From: Hyphochytrium catenoides
Lineage: Eukaryota; Sar; Hyphochytriomycetes; Hyphochytriales; Hyphochytriaceae
Reading direction: 5' to 3'
NCBI GenBank assembly: GCA_900088475.1
Contig: FLMG01004571.1
Location: forward strand, 1 to 64,000
DNA length: 64,000 bases
The notes below the pieces were generated by a model. That model did not search any database and was not told the origin of the DNA. It worked only from the letters and a program-made list of their open reading frames with translations. This document shows, piece after piece, positions 1 through 14,174 of this stretch; positions within the stretch are counted from its first letter, which is position 1, and each line of letters opens with the position of its first letter. Position numbers and translations under genes: made by a program.

Positions 1-299
1 AGAGAGCGGTACATTTGAGAACGGTTACCAGTTTCACCCTGCTCCCCTAATTCCAATCGATCTCTAAGAAGAAGTTCCAACTCACGTTCTCTCCCCTTCA
101 ACTCCACTTCCCTGTTTTGAAGAAGTTCCTCTCTCTTCTCTATCTCCGCCAGTCTCTTCTTCAACTTTTCCTGCATCGCCTTGAACTCCTCCTCCCCTTT
201 CCCTTGCTTGGAGGTACCAACCTCCTGAAATTCCTTCCTTTTCGCCTTCAGCTTGGCCTTCATCTTCTTATGAGACTCCACTGTCCCTTTCGTAGCCAT
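1..299 (-). CDS. N-terminal part of a lysine/glutamate-rich coiled-coil protein (runs off the window)
   Basis: On the minus strand an ATG at 299 opens a frame without stops to the window edge (about 99 codons). The peptide begins MATKGTVESHKKMKAKLKAK and is almost entirely Lys, Glu, Arg, Gln and Leu in heptad-like spacing, so a long coiled coil is likely. A possible donor (ACTG|GTAACC) lies near position 33, so the first exon may end inside the window. I do not recognise a family. It could be a cytoskeletal or basal-body coiled-coil protein, but that is only a guess from composition. Confidence 0.5.
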   Translation of the reverse strand, partial: MATKGTVESHKKMKAKLKAKRKEFQEVGTSKQGKGEEEFKAMQEKLKKRLAEIEKREELLQNREVELKGRERELELLLRDRLELGEQGETGNRSQMYRS

Positions 300-1906
300 A
301 ACTGTTCTTTCTGAGCCCGCCTTAGAGCGAAAAGTGTCTTCTCTTGCGCCTTTTTGAGGAAGCGACCGTTGGGACTCTCTGCGTCTTTCCGTCGGTGGAA
401 TGCGCTCTCTCTTCCACAGTTTCCACTACCTTACAGCTCAGCTACCATGTAAGCTTGCGCTTAGTTCCCTTCGTGCAAGCCTCGCTAGATTCGGAGTTCA
501 AGGTCTTTATTCGTCAGGAATCTCAATCTATTTAAGCTCTAAATATCAATCCAGAGTCTCTGTCAATCTGGAAATCTCTGACTGAGAGTTGTAACGATCG
601 GCGGCTTCTCGGCAAATAAGACCTCTAACGGTCAGCAACTTTGCCTGGCCGTACAGAACTAAGACGAAAGTATTGAAGAGACATAGTGACATTGTGGTGC
701 CTCGGAGAAGTTAGAGCGCCTGATGAGTAAGAAGAGGGTCGAGGACCGTGGAGAGACAGGGCAGCGGTCCGGCCCTACTTTAGAGGTCTAACTAATCACA
801 AGGAGAGCAAGAGCCAATGAGAGCATACATCTGCTTTCTCAGACACAGCTCTTGAGGACGGTACTTCAGTGCAAGGTTGACCTCAAGCATGAAGAGATAC
901 GTCGGAATAAGATCTAGGTATCGGAACCATAGTCGCAGCTGTTTTGGATGGAGAGAGGAAAGGTATCGGCTGAAGCATTGTCCGTCCGCTCTAGTTAGAC
1001 TAAAGACAAATATCTAAGATCATTTTTCTTAGTCTGAGCTGTAGCCCTAAAAAGTCTTTTATAATTAGCAAGCAAGAGCAGCGAAGCCTTGCCTAGTTCT
1101 TATATCATCTTTTCTCAGCTGCACATCAGGCATCAGGTGTGCCAGCCAGCCTACGACTGCAACTGACGTCAAAGAACAGACTAGAAAAGAGTGCTGTTCT
1201 ACGGCTGATGAGGCAGCGACAGTTCTCATCCATGACACTGAGAAGAGATTAGTATGATCCTCCTCCATGCTTCGCCTGTACCACTCTATTACCACTGCCG
1301 TTGCTTCAGGTGTCCCTTGGTCGGTTCACACCTCGGACCTGATACATTTGCCGCGGTATCTCCTCCTCCCACCGGTTTGATGACTGACACGCCCAGAGAG
1401 CAGCACACAGATAGACATAAGCAAGTAGCAGCCATGGTCAAGGAGTACAGAATGAGCGAAGGGCAGACAAGTCATCAGAAAGGAGGAGCATGAGACACTA
1501 CTAGTAGGGAGCAGTGCACGCCACCGGCGGAAGGTCCTCAGCGTCTCTGAGCCTAGCCCTTCGCAAAGCCTACAATCTCTCGTAGAAAGTACATCAGCGA
1601 CAGTTCTGAGGTAGCAGCACGTTCCGCTCATTCACTTTTTAACCCATTTCTTCAACGGGAAGTGAGTAGTCCGCCGCCGCTCAGTCATCCTCGGCAAAGG
1701 AATCTATTAACAGCAACCACGCTGCCCCAACGACTGCTCCTCGTTTGTCCATGTTCTTTAGTCCTCGATAGCCAAAATCTGTGACGGCAAGCAGCGCAGT
1801 CCAGAGTCTAGCGCTTACGAAAAGCAATTCCCAAGAACCGTCAAAGCTATAAAGCCTGTGTCTCATTAGAAGCTAGAGCACTGCAAAGTCAAGAGCGCAG
1901 ATAGAA
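300..1906. other. Intergenic region, no supported gene
   Basis: It separates the divergent coiled-coil gene (-) and the ZIP transporter (+), so it should contain both promoters. Only short, overlapping ORFs under about 100 codons occur, with no recognisable protein. I saw no tRNA-like or repeat structure. Confidence 0.5.
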
Positions 1907-3004
1907 ATGGCTCGTAGATGCGGAGAGGTGATGGGTCGGCCGACAGACTATGACCTCATTCTGCATTGGGTGGCAGCAGGGGTTATTTGCCTTACCTCCA
2001 TCGTAGGAGTCCTTATCCCTCTCTTGGGAGAGAGAAGAAGCACGCGGAAACCTTTATCCCTACGCGTTCTCTCCTGTCTGTTCGCCTGCGGTACTGGTGT
2101 CATTCTAGCAACAACGTTCATCCATATGCTCTTTCCATCTCAAGCTATCTTTAACCATCCTTGCTTAGCGGATACCCACAACTTCGAGGCTCTTGGGCTT
2201 TCTATCATAGTAGCAACTATTCTCCTGCACCAAATGACTGAGTACTGCCTGGTCAACGTCATCTCTAAGCTGGAGGGTCCCTCTCGAGTGGTGGATATGA
2301 ATGACATTATCGCTTCTCCGGCTACGACGACAGGAGAGAGAGCAACAAGCAGCCTTTACATAGGGGGAGAGCTTGACTTCTCCCTGATCAAGGATACCGA
2401 GTTTGGACGGAAGAGCGTGGAAGGCAGTCTGACTGGAGCTAACAACTTTGGCTACGGCAATGCAATGGACCCAGAGGCCTACCTGGCCCCTGAAGGTCTG
2501 CATAATAATAAGAAGCTACGAGTGAAGGTCGCAGCTCTTCTGATTGAGATCGGCGTTTATGTTCAGAGTTTTATCCTTGGACTAGCACTAGGAACAGCCT
2601 CAGGAAAGCAGTTCACTGCGATGTTCACCGCCTTAGCGTTCAACCAATTCTTTGAGGGCATCTCACTAGGAACAACCGCGAAGAAGACCTTGAAAGACAG
2701 CTCCAAGCTTGCCATAGCAGTGATGACGCTAGGGTTCGGTATCTCTGCACCGTTGGGCGTCGTTTCAGGCATCGTGATGTCAGGCTCTCTCTCGTCTACT
2801 TCCTCTCTCTATTTATGGACTTCAGGCGTGCTGACTGCTGTCTCCGCTGGGATCTTAGTCTACACTGGCATCGTGAAGCTACTGACATACAAGTTCACTA
2901 TGAATCCAGACTTTGCCAGGATGTCTGCCTTAACCCAGGCATTGAGCTTCTTCTGTATGTTTCTGGGAGCAGCTCTAATCGCTATGGTCGGTGAGTGGTT
3001 CTAA
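1907..3004 (+). CDS. ZIP-family (SLC39/ZRT-IRT-like) metal transporter
   Basis: Intronless 365-codon gene. The protein has about eight hydrophobic segments in the ZIP arrangement: three before residue 120, a hydrophilic variable loop (about 125-205) where ZIPs usually carry their histidine-rich loop, and five after it. TM2 ends in a TFIHMLFPSQ motif, matching the HMLP-type motif of plant and protist ZIPs. TM4 reads VQSFILGLALG and TM5 NQFFEGISLG, clearly homologous to the family's HSxxxG and HxxxEG signatures, but the metal-binding histidines are Gln and Asn here while the TM5 Glu is kept. The loop is not His-rich. The expected role is import of Zn2+, Fe2+ or Mn2+ into the cytosol, but the altered site makes substrate and activity uncertain. 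Met1 is used as the start; Met9 is an alternative. Confidence 0.88.
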   Translation: MARRCGEVMGRPTDYDLILHWVAAGVICLTSIVGVLIPLLGERRSTRKPLSLRVLSCLFACGTGVILATTFIHMLFPSQAIFNHPCLADTHNFEALGLSIIVATILLHQMTEYCLVNVISKLEGPSRVVDMNDIIASPATTTGERATSSLYIGGELDFSLIKDTEFGRKSVEGSLTGANNFGYGNAMDPEAYLAPEGLHNNKKLRVKVAALLIEIGVYVQSFILGLALGTASGKQFTAMFTALAFNQFFEGISLGTTAKKTLKDSSKLAIAVMTLGFGISAPLGVVSGIVMSGSLSSTSSLYLWTSGVLTAVSAGILVYTGIVKLLTYKFTMNPDFARMSALTQALSFFCMFLGAALIAMVGEWF

Positions 3005-3471
3005 GTGACTCCAGTCTGTCTCTCCAAGTCGAGGAACGAAGCGAGAAGGACACCTCAGATCCTGAGATGTGTTGGGAAAGACGATGCTGCGCGTTCTCAG
3101 GAGTGGTGCGTGACCTGTGGAGGACATAGAGCCTCTAGGGCGTACGTTCTTATCTCAAGAAGCAATAGTAAAGAGCTCTCCGAACGATCTGTTTGACCTC
3201 GCGCCTGTCGTCACCTCTTAGAAGTAGATAAAGATGTCAGCCCAACCGGCAGTTGTCCCAATAGAACTTTGTTTGAGACGAAGGTCCACTACTCTTCAGT
3301 CTTAGCGCTGAGTCCAACATCGTCCCTGCTTTTCCTCTTCATGACAAACGAATAGAAAGGAAAGCAAAGACGTCTCTTGGAGCTAGAGGTTGTCAATGAG
3401 TTAAAGGAGAGCTGTTATCTTAGTTCTTCTGTTCCTTTAATCTACTCTCCTGTGCTCTCGTTCCTGTTCTT

Positions 3472-3477
<6 letters not shown>

Positions 3478-3528
<51 letters not shown>

Positions 3529-3541
3529 TTGTCTCTCTCTC
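3478..3541. repeat. (CT)n simple repeat
   Basis: Nearly uninterrupted CT dinucleotide run on the plus strand, followed by more imperfect CT-rich sequence to about 3555. Confidence 0.9.
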
Positions 3542-3847
3542 CTCTTCTCTCGTCTATCCTCACTCCGCACAATTCATATGGGAACGATCTACGGCGGTAA
3601 TAGGAAAGCAGGTAAAGAGAAGAATCAAGGGTAATTGACCGCATGGAACCGAGGCATAAAGAGAGAGAGAACTGCACAGGGATGGCAATGGACTAACTCC
3701 AAGCAGAGAGAAAAGAAGAGAGCTGGATGCGGAGTGAGCGAGCCGGCGGTACAACGGAGGAGAGAAGGGATAGAGTATCATACTCGTGCTGACGATCTCT
3801 AAAGGTGATGTCCTAGATGAGGAGAGATGAGAAGAACAAGAGGAGTT

Positions 3848-3911
3848 AGAGAGCGAGAGAGAAAGAGAGAGAGAGAGAAAGAGAGAAAGAGAGAGAGTGA
3901 AAGAGAGAGAA

Positions 3912-3942
<31 letters not shown>

Positions 3943-4132
3943 AAGAGAGAGGGAAGAGAGAGAGAGAAGAGAGAAAGAGCTAGAGAGAGAAAGAGAGAGA
4001 GAACAGAGAGAGAGAGAAGTGAGAGAGAGGAGAGAGAGAGAGAGGGAAAGAGAGAGCAAGAAAGAGAGACAGAGAAAGAGAGAGAGAGATAAAGAGAGAG
4101 AGAGAGAGAGAGAGAAAAGAGAGAGAAAGATG
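3848..4132. repeat. Long imperfect (GA)n / polypurine tract
   Basis: About 285 bp of almost pure purine on the plus strand, built from GAGA runs interrupted by AAAGA, GGA and rare pyrimidines. It is the longest purine tract of the window and could form triplex (H-DNA) structures. It lies 70 bp before a normal-complexity stretch and contains no gene. Confidence 0.9.
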
Positions 4133-4570
4133 TTATGGCCATCACCGTCACATCCCCTCAAACATCACACATGAACTCTATCCCAAATCAATAGGCACCA
4201 ATTTGCGTATCAGAATATAAAGATCCAGAATCGACGGGGCGGATGGCCAATAACGGCCAGAAAGTCCATAGATATAACCCTCTTCCAACCGCCACATATC
4301 CGCCCCTCTCAAGAAGTAATATCCCAGAGATAAAATATACGCCTAGCTGGGTGGGATAAGGATATCCTTGCTCCACCCACCCTTATCTGCAATCTCCTGC
4401 CATCTTCCTGAAGCGACATCGCCACTCGCTCTCCTCACCCACCCAGCCAAAGGTAACCCACCCGCCCCGCTAAGCCTAAGATAATATTAGAGAGAGGTGT
4501 TACCGGCGCGAAAGGTAGCGGCGAGGCGATGAGAAAAAAAGCTGTACAAAGGAGACAGAGAAAATTGTTA

Positions 4571-4576
<6 letters not shown>

Positions 4577-4608
<32 letters not shown>

Positions 4609-4640
4609 CAGAGAGAGAAGCAGAGAGAGAGAAGAGAGCG
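4577..4640. repeat. (GA)n repeat
   Basis: GA dinucleotide run with short interruptions on the plus strand; a second shorter run lies at about 4825-4851. Confidence 0.85.
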
Positions 4641-5383
4641 TGAAAGAAGAGATGAGGTGGAAGAAGAAGGAGGGCAACGCCTTGACCAGATAGACAGAAC
4701 GGAGAGACAGAGGGAGTGGTGGGAGACAGAGAGAAAGAGAGAGAACGGCCAGCAGCCTCGACTTACGGCGCTGGCACGGCTGAGAGGAAAGAACACACAT
4801 AGGGAGCAAGCTGTCGCTAAGCACGAGAGAGAGAGAGAGAGAGAAAGAGAGCCTCAGCATCTGGCTCTTGACCTGTACTTTCTGTCTCTCTTCTCTTCGG
4901 TCAGCGCTTTAAGATAGTGCCGACCAAGGGGGCAGTGCAGCTGAAGCTTACCTTTCTTAGTACACTAAGGGAGATAACCGTGCGCTGTCCTTTTCCATTT
5001 CTATCTCTTATCAGACTGTTTGCCAGACACCGAGACCGAGCAAGAGTTCCCTACCTGGAGAGAGGAGGGATATTGATTGCTCAGATTGGCTGTGCAGCTC
5101 ATTCTGCTCCTTTGGTCTGCTCCCTCTCTCTGCCCTTCTTTCTCTCTCTCTCTCTTTCACCTCTCTCTTGATTTCTTTCCTCTGCGTACGGGGCATTCCT
5201 TCTGTCCAAGAGGACCCCACGAACTAGGTGATAAAGGTGCACCTGGCCACAGAGACCCTGCCGTCCGCCAAGAACAAAGACCCTTTCGTTGGCCGTATCA
5301 ATTCCTCTCAAGGCGACGACATCGCTTCCTCTCAGTTCTCTTCCTCTATCGTTCTCTGTATCTTCGCTATTTGTCTTGAAGAT

Positions 5384-8512
<3,129 letters not shown>

Positions 8513-8632
8513 GCCTCGCAGCGATGACTCTAAAGTGGAGTTGTTAAGGAATCTAATGCTCTTTCCCCACAATTGCAACCGCATCGCCCCGTCTTGTCCT
8601 ATCATGGACGCCCCACTCCCCGTTTCGCTCTG

Positions 8633-8665
<33 letters not shown>

Positions 8666-9442
8666 CTTCCTACTGCCTTCCCGCCCCATATCCTCTTCTT
8701 GATATCCTGGCGCCGCCCTTCAACAGTGCCGTCCTGGTACAACCTGCGTCCCCGCCTAGTCAACGCCAAGCATAGCTGCGGTCTGTGTCCAATTCTCCAT
8801 GCTATGATGTACAATAAAGTCGCACTTAAGCTCATCTCATTGCCAGTTTTGCATACCTTATTCCTCTCTCTCTTTTTCTGTGGCTCTTTTTTCCTGTCTT
8901 CACATTGTGTTCGGGTCCATCTTGTCTCTGTTACGTAGACATCCTGTCATATTCGTCTTCTTTGACCTTGCTCATCGCTCTGCAATGAGCCTGTCTGGGT
9001 GACCAAGCGTTATAGCGAACCACTAGGAACAGTCTCTCCGTTCTCTGCTTTATCCACTCCCTATACCTTCGTTGGTCAATCCCTTGCCCCTCTCCAGTCA
9101 GTCTTTCACATACTTGAGCGAGGTTTGAGCGAGGCTCTTACAGCTTTGGGGCTTTCCCTGATGGTACACCGAGCCGCGCATTCATTGTTCTCAGCGTTTA
9201 TTGTTTCCAGTGCCCCATCAAGGAACGTATTTCTTAGGATCTAGACTTCTTACTGATCTTCTTTAAAAGCTGTCGAAAGCCACTGGTCCAATTGAGGGTG
9301 GTCACATTACGCACTGACAACAGAGGGTTATGCTCGGTAGCAGCCTCCTTTCCTCTTTATACTCTTACACTCTTTGTCGTGGCACTTAACAGCTTGCGGG
9401 GATACGCCTTCGGCTGGTACGCTCTATTTTCTCTTTCAGCGC
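8513..9442. other. Convergent intergenic region (MAPK / ankyrin gene)
   Basis: It lies between the 3' ends of the MAPK (+) and the ankyrin gene (-). It contains a (CT)n run at about 8634-8660 and small ORFs without recognisable similarity. Nothing else seen. Confidence 0.5.
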
Positions 9443-10480
9443 TCATCGACAGTAGAAATCTCTGCTAAGAAAGGCTATGATACAGTCCCAGAGGTCTCGC
9501 GGCAAAGCTGGCTGCACTAGCCTCTTCTCTACCATTCGAAGAGTCAAAACGACAGTGTTGAACGACTTTCCAAACAGTCGAGAGCTCTGTGGAGTCCAGC
9601 AACTACTTGCCTTTCGCAGGAGGTCAGCAACCTCTGCTCTGGTTGTGAAGCTGATGATGTCTATAGCTGTTTGTCCCAGCTTATTCCTTGAGCCAATCAG
9701 CGCCTCCGTCTCTAACAGATATCGCACTAACGCTCCCGCCTGGCTCTCGCCCTGGCCACAAGGGCTGTTTCTTATGCAAACACAGCTATGCATTAGCACA
9801 GTCCAGCCTCCATGGTCTGAGGTGTTCGCGTTGGCTCCCGCTTGTATTAGGGCCTTTACGATGTGGATATGTCCCTCTTTACCTGCCGCCATGAGAGCTG
9901 TAGTCCCATAGTTATCACTCTTGTCGACCTCAGCGTTGGCAGTCTTTATTAGGTAGTCGACTAGTTCTAAGTTGCCGGACTTGGCGGCGTGGATGAGAGG
10001 AGTAACTCCGTACATATCTGCAGCAGAAACCTTGCCACCTGCTTCCACCAGTGTGTGTGCTATTTGCAGATGACCACGTAGGCAAGCCATCATAAGTGCC
10101 GTGGTCCCGCAATCTTTGACCTGGTTGACGTTGGCCCCGGCCTGCAACAGCAGCATCACGCAAGATGGCCGGCCAGCATCAACCGCAAGCATTAGCGGGC
10201 TTAAGCCGTAGTCATTGGAGCAATTGACCTCCGCTCCTGCCACCAGCAAATCAGTGATGATCTTGTCATAGCCTCTGACAGCTGCAATATGCAGTGGAGT
10301 CCAGCCACTGAGTGTCCGATAATTCACATTGAAAGGATAAGAGGCAATTTGGACCATGGCACCTCCAATCTCGCCTGCCTGGAGCAGCTTAAAAAGCGCA
10401 CTGTCGTGTCGAGCCCACCCAGCATTGGAGGCATTCTCATTAGCCCCAGTATGTTCTAGTGCAACCGCTACTCCGTCCAT
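9443..10480 (-). CDS. Ankyrin-repeat protein with F-box/SOCS-like C-terminal segment
   Basis: Single exon of 345 codons. After about 25 residues, seven to eight ankyrin repeats of roughly 33 residues run to about residue 295; clear copies start with the GWTPLHIAA, GLSPLMLA, GTTALMMA, GVTPLIHAA, GTTALMAA and GQTAIDII type turns. Repeat 7 carries an extra ~10-residue loop containing two cysteines. The last ~20 residues contain ALPRDLWDCIIAFLSRDF, which resembles the LPxxLWxxIxxFL core of F-box or SOCS-box motifs. That would make it a substrate receptor of a cullin-RING ubiquitin ligase, like metazoan ANK-SOCS-box proteins. The box assignment is inference from one short motif. The start Met at 10480 follows an AG-rich 5' flank with no intron evident. 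Confidence 0.85.
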   Translation of the reverse strand: MDGVAVALEHTGANENASNAGWARHDSALFKLLQAGEIGGAMVQIASYPFNVNYRTLSGWTPLHIAAVRGYDKIITDLLVAGAEVNCSNDYGLSPLMLAVDAGRPSCVMLLLQAGANVNQVKDCGTTALMMACLRGHLQIAHTLVEAGGKVSAADMYGVTPLIHAAKSGNLELVDYLIKTANAEVDKSDNYGTTALMAAGKEGHIHIVKALIQAGANANTSDHGGWTVLMHSCVCIRNSPCGQGESQAGALVRYLLETEALIGSRNKLGQTAIDIISFTTRAEVADLLRKASSCWTPQSSRLFGKSFNTVVLTLRMVEKRLVQPALPRDLWDCIIAFLSRDFYCR

Positions 10481-11215
10481 CCTGATAGCTTCTTCTGTCC
10501 TCTATAAAGTCCCCAATGGAGCGCTGACCCGTGGCTACTCCTCGATAAGTCCCTCGAATCTTCCGGGATCGAAGCTGGAGAAGTGCAAAGCTTGCAATCT
10601 TCAGAAGCGTTGTCCGCAGCTGGGAGCTTCTGAAGCGATCAAAATAACGGCCCAAGTGCTTCTTCTCCTCCTGCGATCAGAACACCTCCCAAAGGGGTTA
10701 CAGTACCTTCATGGCAGTGTAGCAGTTATTCCGAATCAGTAGGTCAGAGCTCTCTTCATTCCAGATACCCCACCTAAAGGTTCCGAAAACAACAGAGTGG
10801 AGTTTTATTAGTTATCAAGATATCTGCTGAGTGATCATCGTCGCGCTATTCAGATGAGATTTAGTTTTCTTGGGAAGAAAGAAGGAGAAGAAAGAGAGAT
10901 CAGAGTAGTTTGTGCTGGAGTGTTTTATTATTACTATTAGAAGGTGAAGCTCCGGGCAGCTCGATGAGCCTCCGCATCACGAGTGAATGAAGGCATAAGC
11001 CATCTGGTCAGCGCGGCTGCAGGAGGATAAGAGGTTTCTTAGTGCACGTGGGCCTACAGGGACTTAGAGCTGCTACGAGTACTGCAGCCGTATTCAGTGT
11101 ACATCCATCCTCTTCCGCTGTGACCGTTTATGTGCTTGGTTCAAGAGGACGATTGAAGCGGCAAGAGCATTGTCAGGAAAGTTGTTAAGGGGATTGTTTG
11201 GCGCGTGGAGGCACC
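10481..11215. other. Divergent intergenic region (ankyrin gene / CWC25)
   Basis: It should hold the promoters of two divergently transcribed genes. No coding signal or repeat was recognised. Confidence 0.5.
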
Positions 11216-13392
11216 ATGTCTCTCGCTTTCTTAGCAAAGAAGAGCTGGCATACGGCCAACTTGAAGGTAACAGGAGTTGTTAAAACGGTACCAGGGGCGA
11301 CTTCCTTACCTAGACACATGTAACTCTACTGCTAGAACCAAGAGAAGGTGTGGATAGCCGAGCAGCGCCATGAAGCTGAAGAAAAGAAACTCCAAGAGCT
11401 GCGAAAGCAGATCGCGGAGGAGCGCCAAATGGATGAAATGCGTGAGATGCAGCAGGCTGCTGGTATCTCAAAAGGGAAGACACAACGGCTAGACTGGATG
11501 TATGATGGACCGGCAGCAAGAGCTGCCGCTTCCACGGACGAATACCTGTTGGGAAAAGAATACAAAGGAGAAGGGCCAAGCTCAGATGTTGCTGCGGTCA
11601 GTTTGCTTTTTGGCCGCTCTTCAAGCGCGCGTACTCTTTCTCTGTCTGGCCCTGTCCGCGAAGAAAGGCGCAAATGTTTCTTTGGCAGACTGCAATTCGG
11701 TTGTTATCTCTATCTGTTCTGTTACCCTCGTAAGCGGCCAAGCGTTTCAAGCCAGATGCGCTCTCACGCACACTTCTCCTTATCTCCTTACGTTATCTCA
11801 CAGGTCAGCGAACAACCGGGCGCGTTATGGCTCAACAAGGTCTCAGCTGCCAATGATACTTTTACCAGACTTCATGAAGATCCTCTATTGATGATCAGGT
11901 ACACTATGGGCGAACTTAGAGAAGGCGCAAGAGAAAGAGGTCTAGAAGAGCTAGAATGGAATTACCTGACAGAGCCCTGTGGCGGCATAGAAATGAGGGC
12001 TAAGCTCTAATGGTGCCAGATAGAGAGACAGAAGGGTGACATCAGAACTCCATGGGCAACATCTGACCTCGCCCAATACCTTCAGAAAGCAGCAAAAAGA
12101 CGTAAGAGAGAAGATCTTGAAAAATCCAGTCAAGATGGCAAAAATTCGGAGCCAAGTAAGTTTAGTGTTGCCTTTGGCTTTAAACATCTCTTCTCATCTA
12201 AGTGATGCACAATTGACAAGCTTCTTATGTTCCATTACAGCTGGAAATGAGCTTAAAGGGTGAAAAGAAAGACAAGAAGAAGAAAGACAAAAAAGAGAAG
12301 AAAGAGAAGAAGGAAAAACGGAAACACAAAAGAGACGGGGATAGAGAGGATGAGCGGCGGACCAAACGATCCCGTGAAGCAGAGTCCTCAGACGAGCGGC
12401 GTCCTAGACGTCGACGAAGCAAAAGCATGAGTCCAGCGCGCGAGCGAAGAGACCCTTCTCCTACCTCAAGATTAAGAGACAGGAGTAGAGGGAGAGATAA
12501 GCGATCCAAAAGGAGAAGTCCAAGTCCAGCACAGCATAGACGAGTAGAGAGAAGTAGGAGCCGCGACAGGAGAACACGGAGATCAAAGAGCCGTTCAATG
12601 GACCGTAGAAGAGCCTCTCGACGCTCCGAAAGGTCCAGGAGTCAGGAGTCACGGTTACCCGCTGCACGAACGGATGGGAGAGGCGATCGTGCCAATGACA
12701 ATCATAGGGTTCATCAGAGTGGTACGCAAACGGGAGGAAGAGAAGTTAGGAGAAAAGAAGAGCAGCCAGAAGGAGATTCTAAGCCTCCAAGCAGCAACTC
12801 AGACGCTTCAGGTGGGAACGGCACTATCAAAAAGTATGGGCTTATTTCTGGAAAGAAGGTAAGAAAAACTACATCTAGATTTTCTTGAAGGTCACCCATC
12901 ATGCCACCTGATACTCTTCTATGACTATAGGGCTCAGGGGAGAACAAGCCTAAGAGTCTGGGACCATCCCAGGAACTGCTTGAGAAAGCCCGCCAAAAAG
13001 AAGCTGAGGAGGAGCAGAAGAGAGCCGCTCTCCTACAGAGACAAAGCAAGCCGTTAACAGAGGAGGAGAAGAAACAACGCTTACTAGAGATGCAGAGAGA
13101 CGCTGAGATTAGTGAGGTAAGGCCCCTGTGTTATGTTTCTTCCGCTTTAAATGCTTAGAGAGACATTAACTCTTTGTGTCGCCAGGCCCGTAACTCCCGG
13201 CTAGCTGCCAGCAGTTGGAAACACGATGATGAAGAGCGAAGCAAGGGTGATGGTGGTGCCACCAACCCTAACTTTCTGAAGGCGATAAACAAAGAGGTGT
13301 ACATGACGGGAGGCATCAACTCCATGGGCGATAGGATATCAAGGAATAAGTACTATCTACAGAAAGACACCTCAGAGTCACACTTGGCCTAA
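11216..13392 (+). CDS. CWC25: Pre-mRNA-splicing factor CWC25 homologue (7 exons)
   Basis: Exons 11216-11266, 11336-11596, 11804-11898, 12086-12155, 12241-12858, 12931-13116, 13186-13392 join in frame to 495 residues. The N-terminus MSLAFLAKKSWHTANLK, then NQEKVWIAEQRHEAEEKK, is the highly conserved CWC25 start (CIR-type N-terminal domain), followed by the QRLDWMY..P element. Exon 4 gives the KNPVKMAKI block typical of the family. The middle is a Lys-rich stretch followed by an RS-like domain (many Arg-Ser and Arg-Arg-Ser steps), and the C-terminus ends with a conserved region around NPNFLKAINKEVY. CWC25 joins the activated spliceosome at step 1, where it stabilises the branching conformation in the nucleus. 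This identification is firm. The large RS-like insert is longer than in yeast and resembles animal and plant versions. Confidence 0.95.
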
Positions 13393-14174
13393 CATTAAGG
13401 AGAGACCTAAAGAAAAACTTGGCACCACTTGCAGTTCCTTTTCTCCTCTCGTCCTCCTCATCGGCAGTCCATGGGTATGGCCATGCTTCTCTCCGTTATC
13501 TTTCCTTCGGTCGTCCTTGCCGCTCTAGGAGTATACTCGTCTCTTGAACTCGTTGAGACAGTTTCTTTCTTTCTCTGGCAAAGCTTTTATGCCGTGAGGC
13601 CAGGTCTCTCGAGCTTCAACAAAGAGGATCGGAGACTCTCTCTCACAAACTCTGTAGATCTGTTAGTTCTACCCCATAGAACTACTACGAGTACCTCTCT
13701 CGTTGTCTTGGTCAGTTTGTTGATGGGAGATGAGAAGATCAAGACATTCATTCAACAAGAAGCCGAGAATACCAGTAGAAATACCGATTATTATTTGAGG
13801 ATCAAAGTTGACATCTTTTAGGGAAAGTAACATTCATAGTTCTCGCTACCAACCACCCAGTATTAGAAGGAGTCAATCTTAAAGTAAGTATAAAGCCGCC
13901 GAAATTCGATTTCGAACTAGCCGTTAGCGCGCTGTATTGGTTGATCTGCTTGTGTCAGAGGTCAGGAAGTCAGCAAGCAGGAAGCATCAGGTTTCATCCC
14001 AGCGCTAGCCTGGCTTCATGTGCCAGATCTGATGACAATGCGGACCGTCAAGCTCATCAGACTCAAGCTTCGATTGGCTATAGCAGTGAGGCTTTTGCAG
14101 TCACTGGTTTCTGAAGAATAGTGTCCTAGGATAGGTGTACGTTACGCTTCAAATCATAGCTTGACCCCGGATCA
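13393..14174. other. Intergenic region with one doubtful small ORF
   Basis: A 130-codon ORF at 13429-13821 (+) starts 37 bp after the CWC25 stop and has a hydrophobic N-terminal third (about residues 17-50). It has no recognisable family and lies in what could be the CWC25 3' UTR, so I do not call it a gene. Confidence 0.35.

Larger units (their letters stand above)
3005..5383. other. Intergenic region dominated by CT/GA tracts
   Basis: Gene-free stretch between the ZIP transporter and the MAP kinase. It holds the long simple repeats listed separately and a pyrimidine-rich approach to the MAPK start. Long ORFs here on both strands (Ser/Leu or Arg/Glu dipeptide repeats) are translation of the simple repeats, not genes. 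Confidence 0.6.

Noticed and set aside
3799-4174. Long ORFs on both strands (Arg/Glu repeats on +, Ser/Leu repeats on -)
   Set aside because: They are translations of the (GA)n tract; no start context, domain or composition of a real protein.
4435-4917. Ser/Leu-rich and Arg/Glu-rich ORFs
   Set aside because: Again driven by GA/CT repeats; antisense overlap of both strands.
9477-9911. 144-codon plus-strand ORF
   Set aside because: Antisense shadow of the ankyrin-repeat gene.
13429-13821. 130-codon ORF after CWC25
   Set aside because: No family, probably 3' UTR; kept only as a note.
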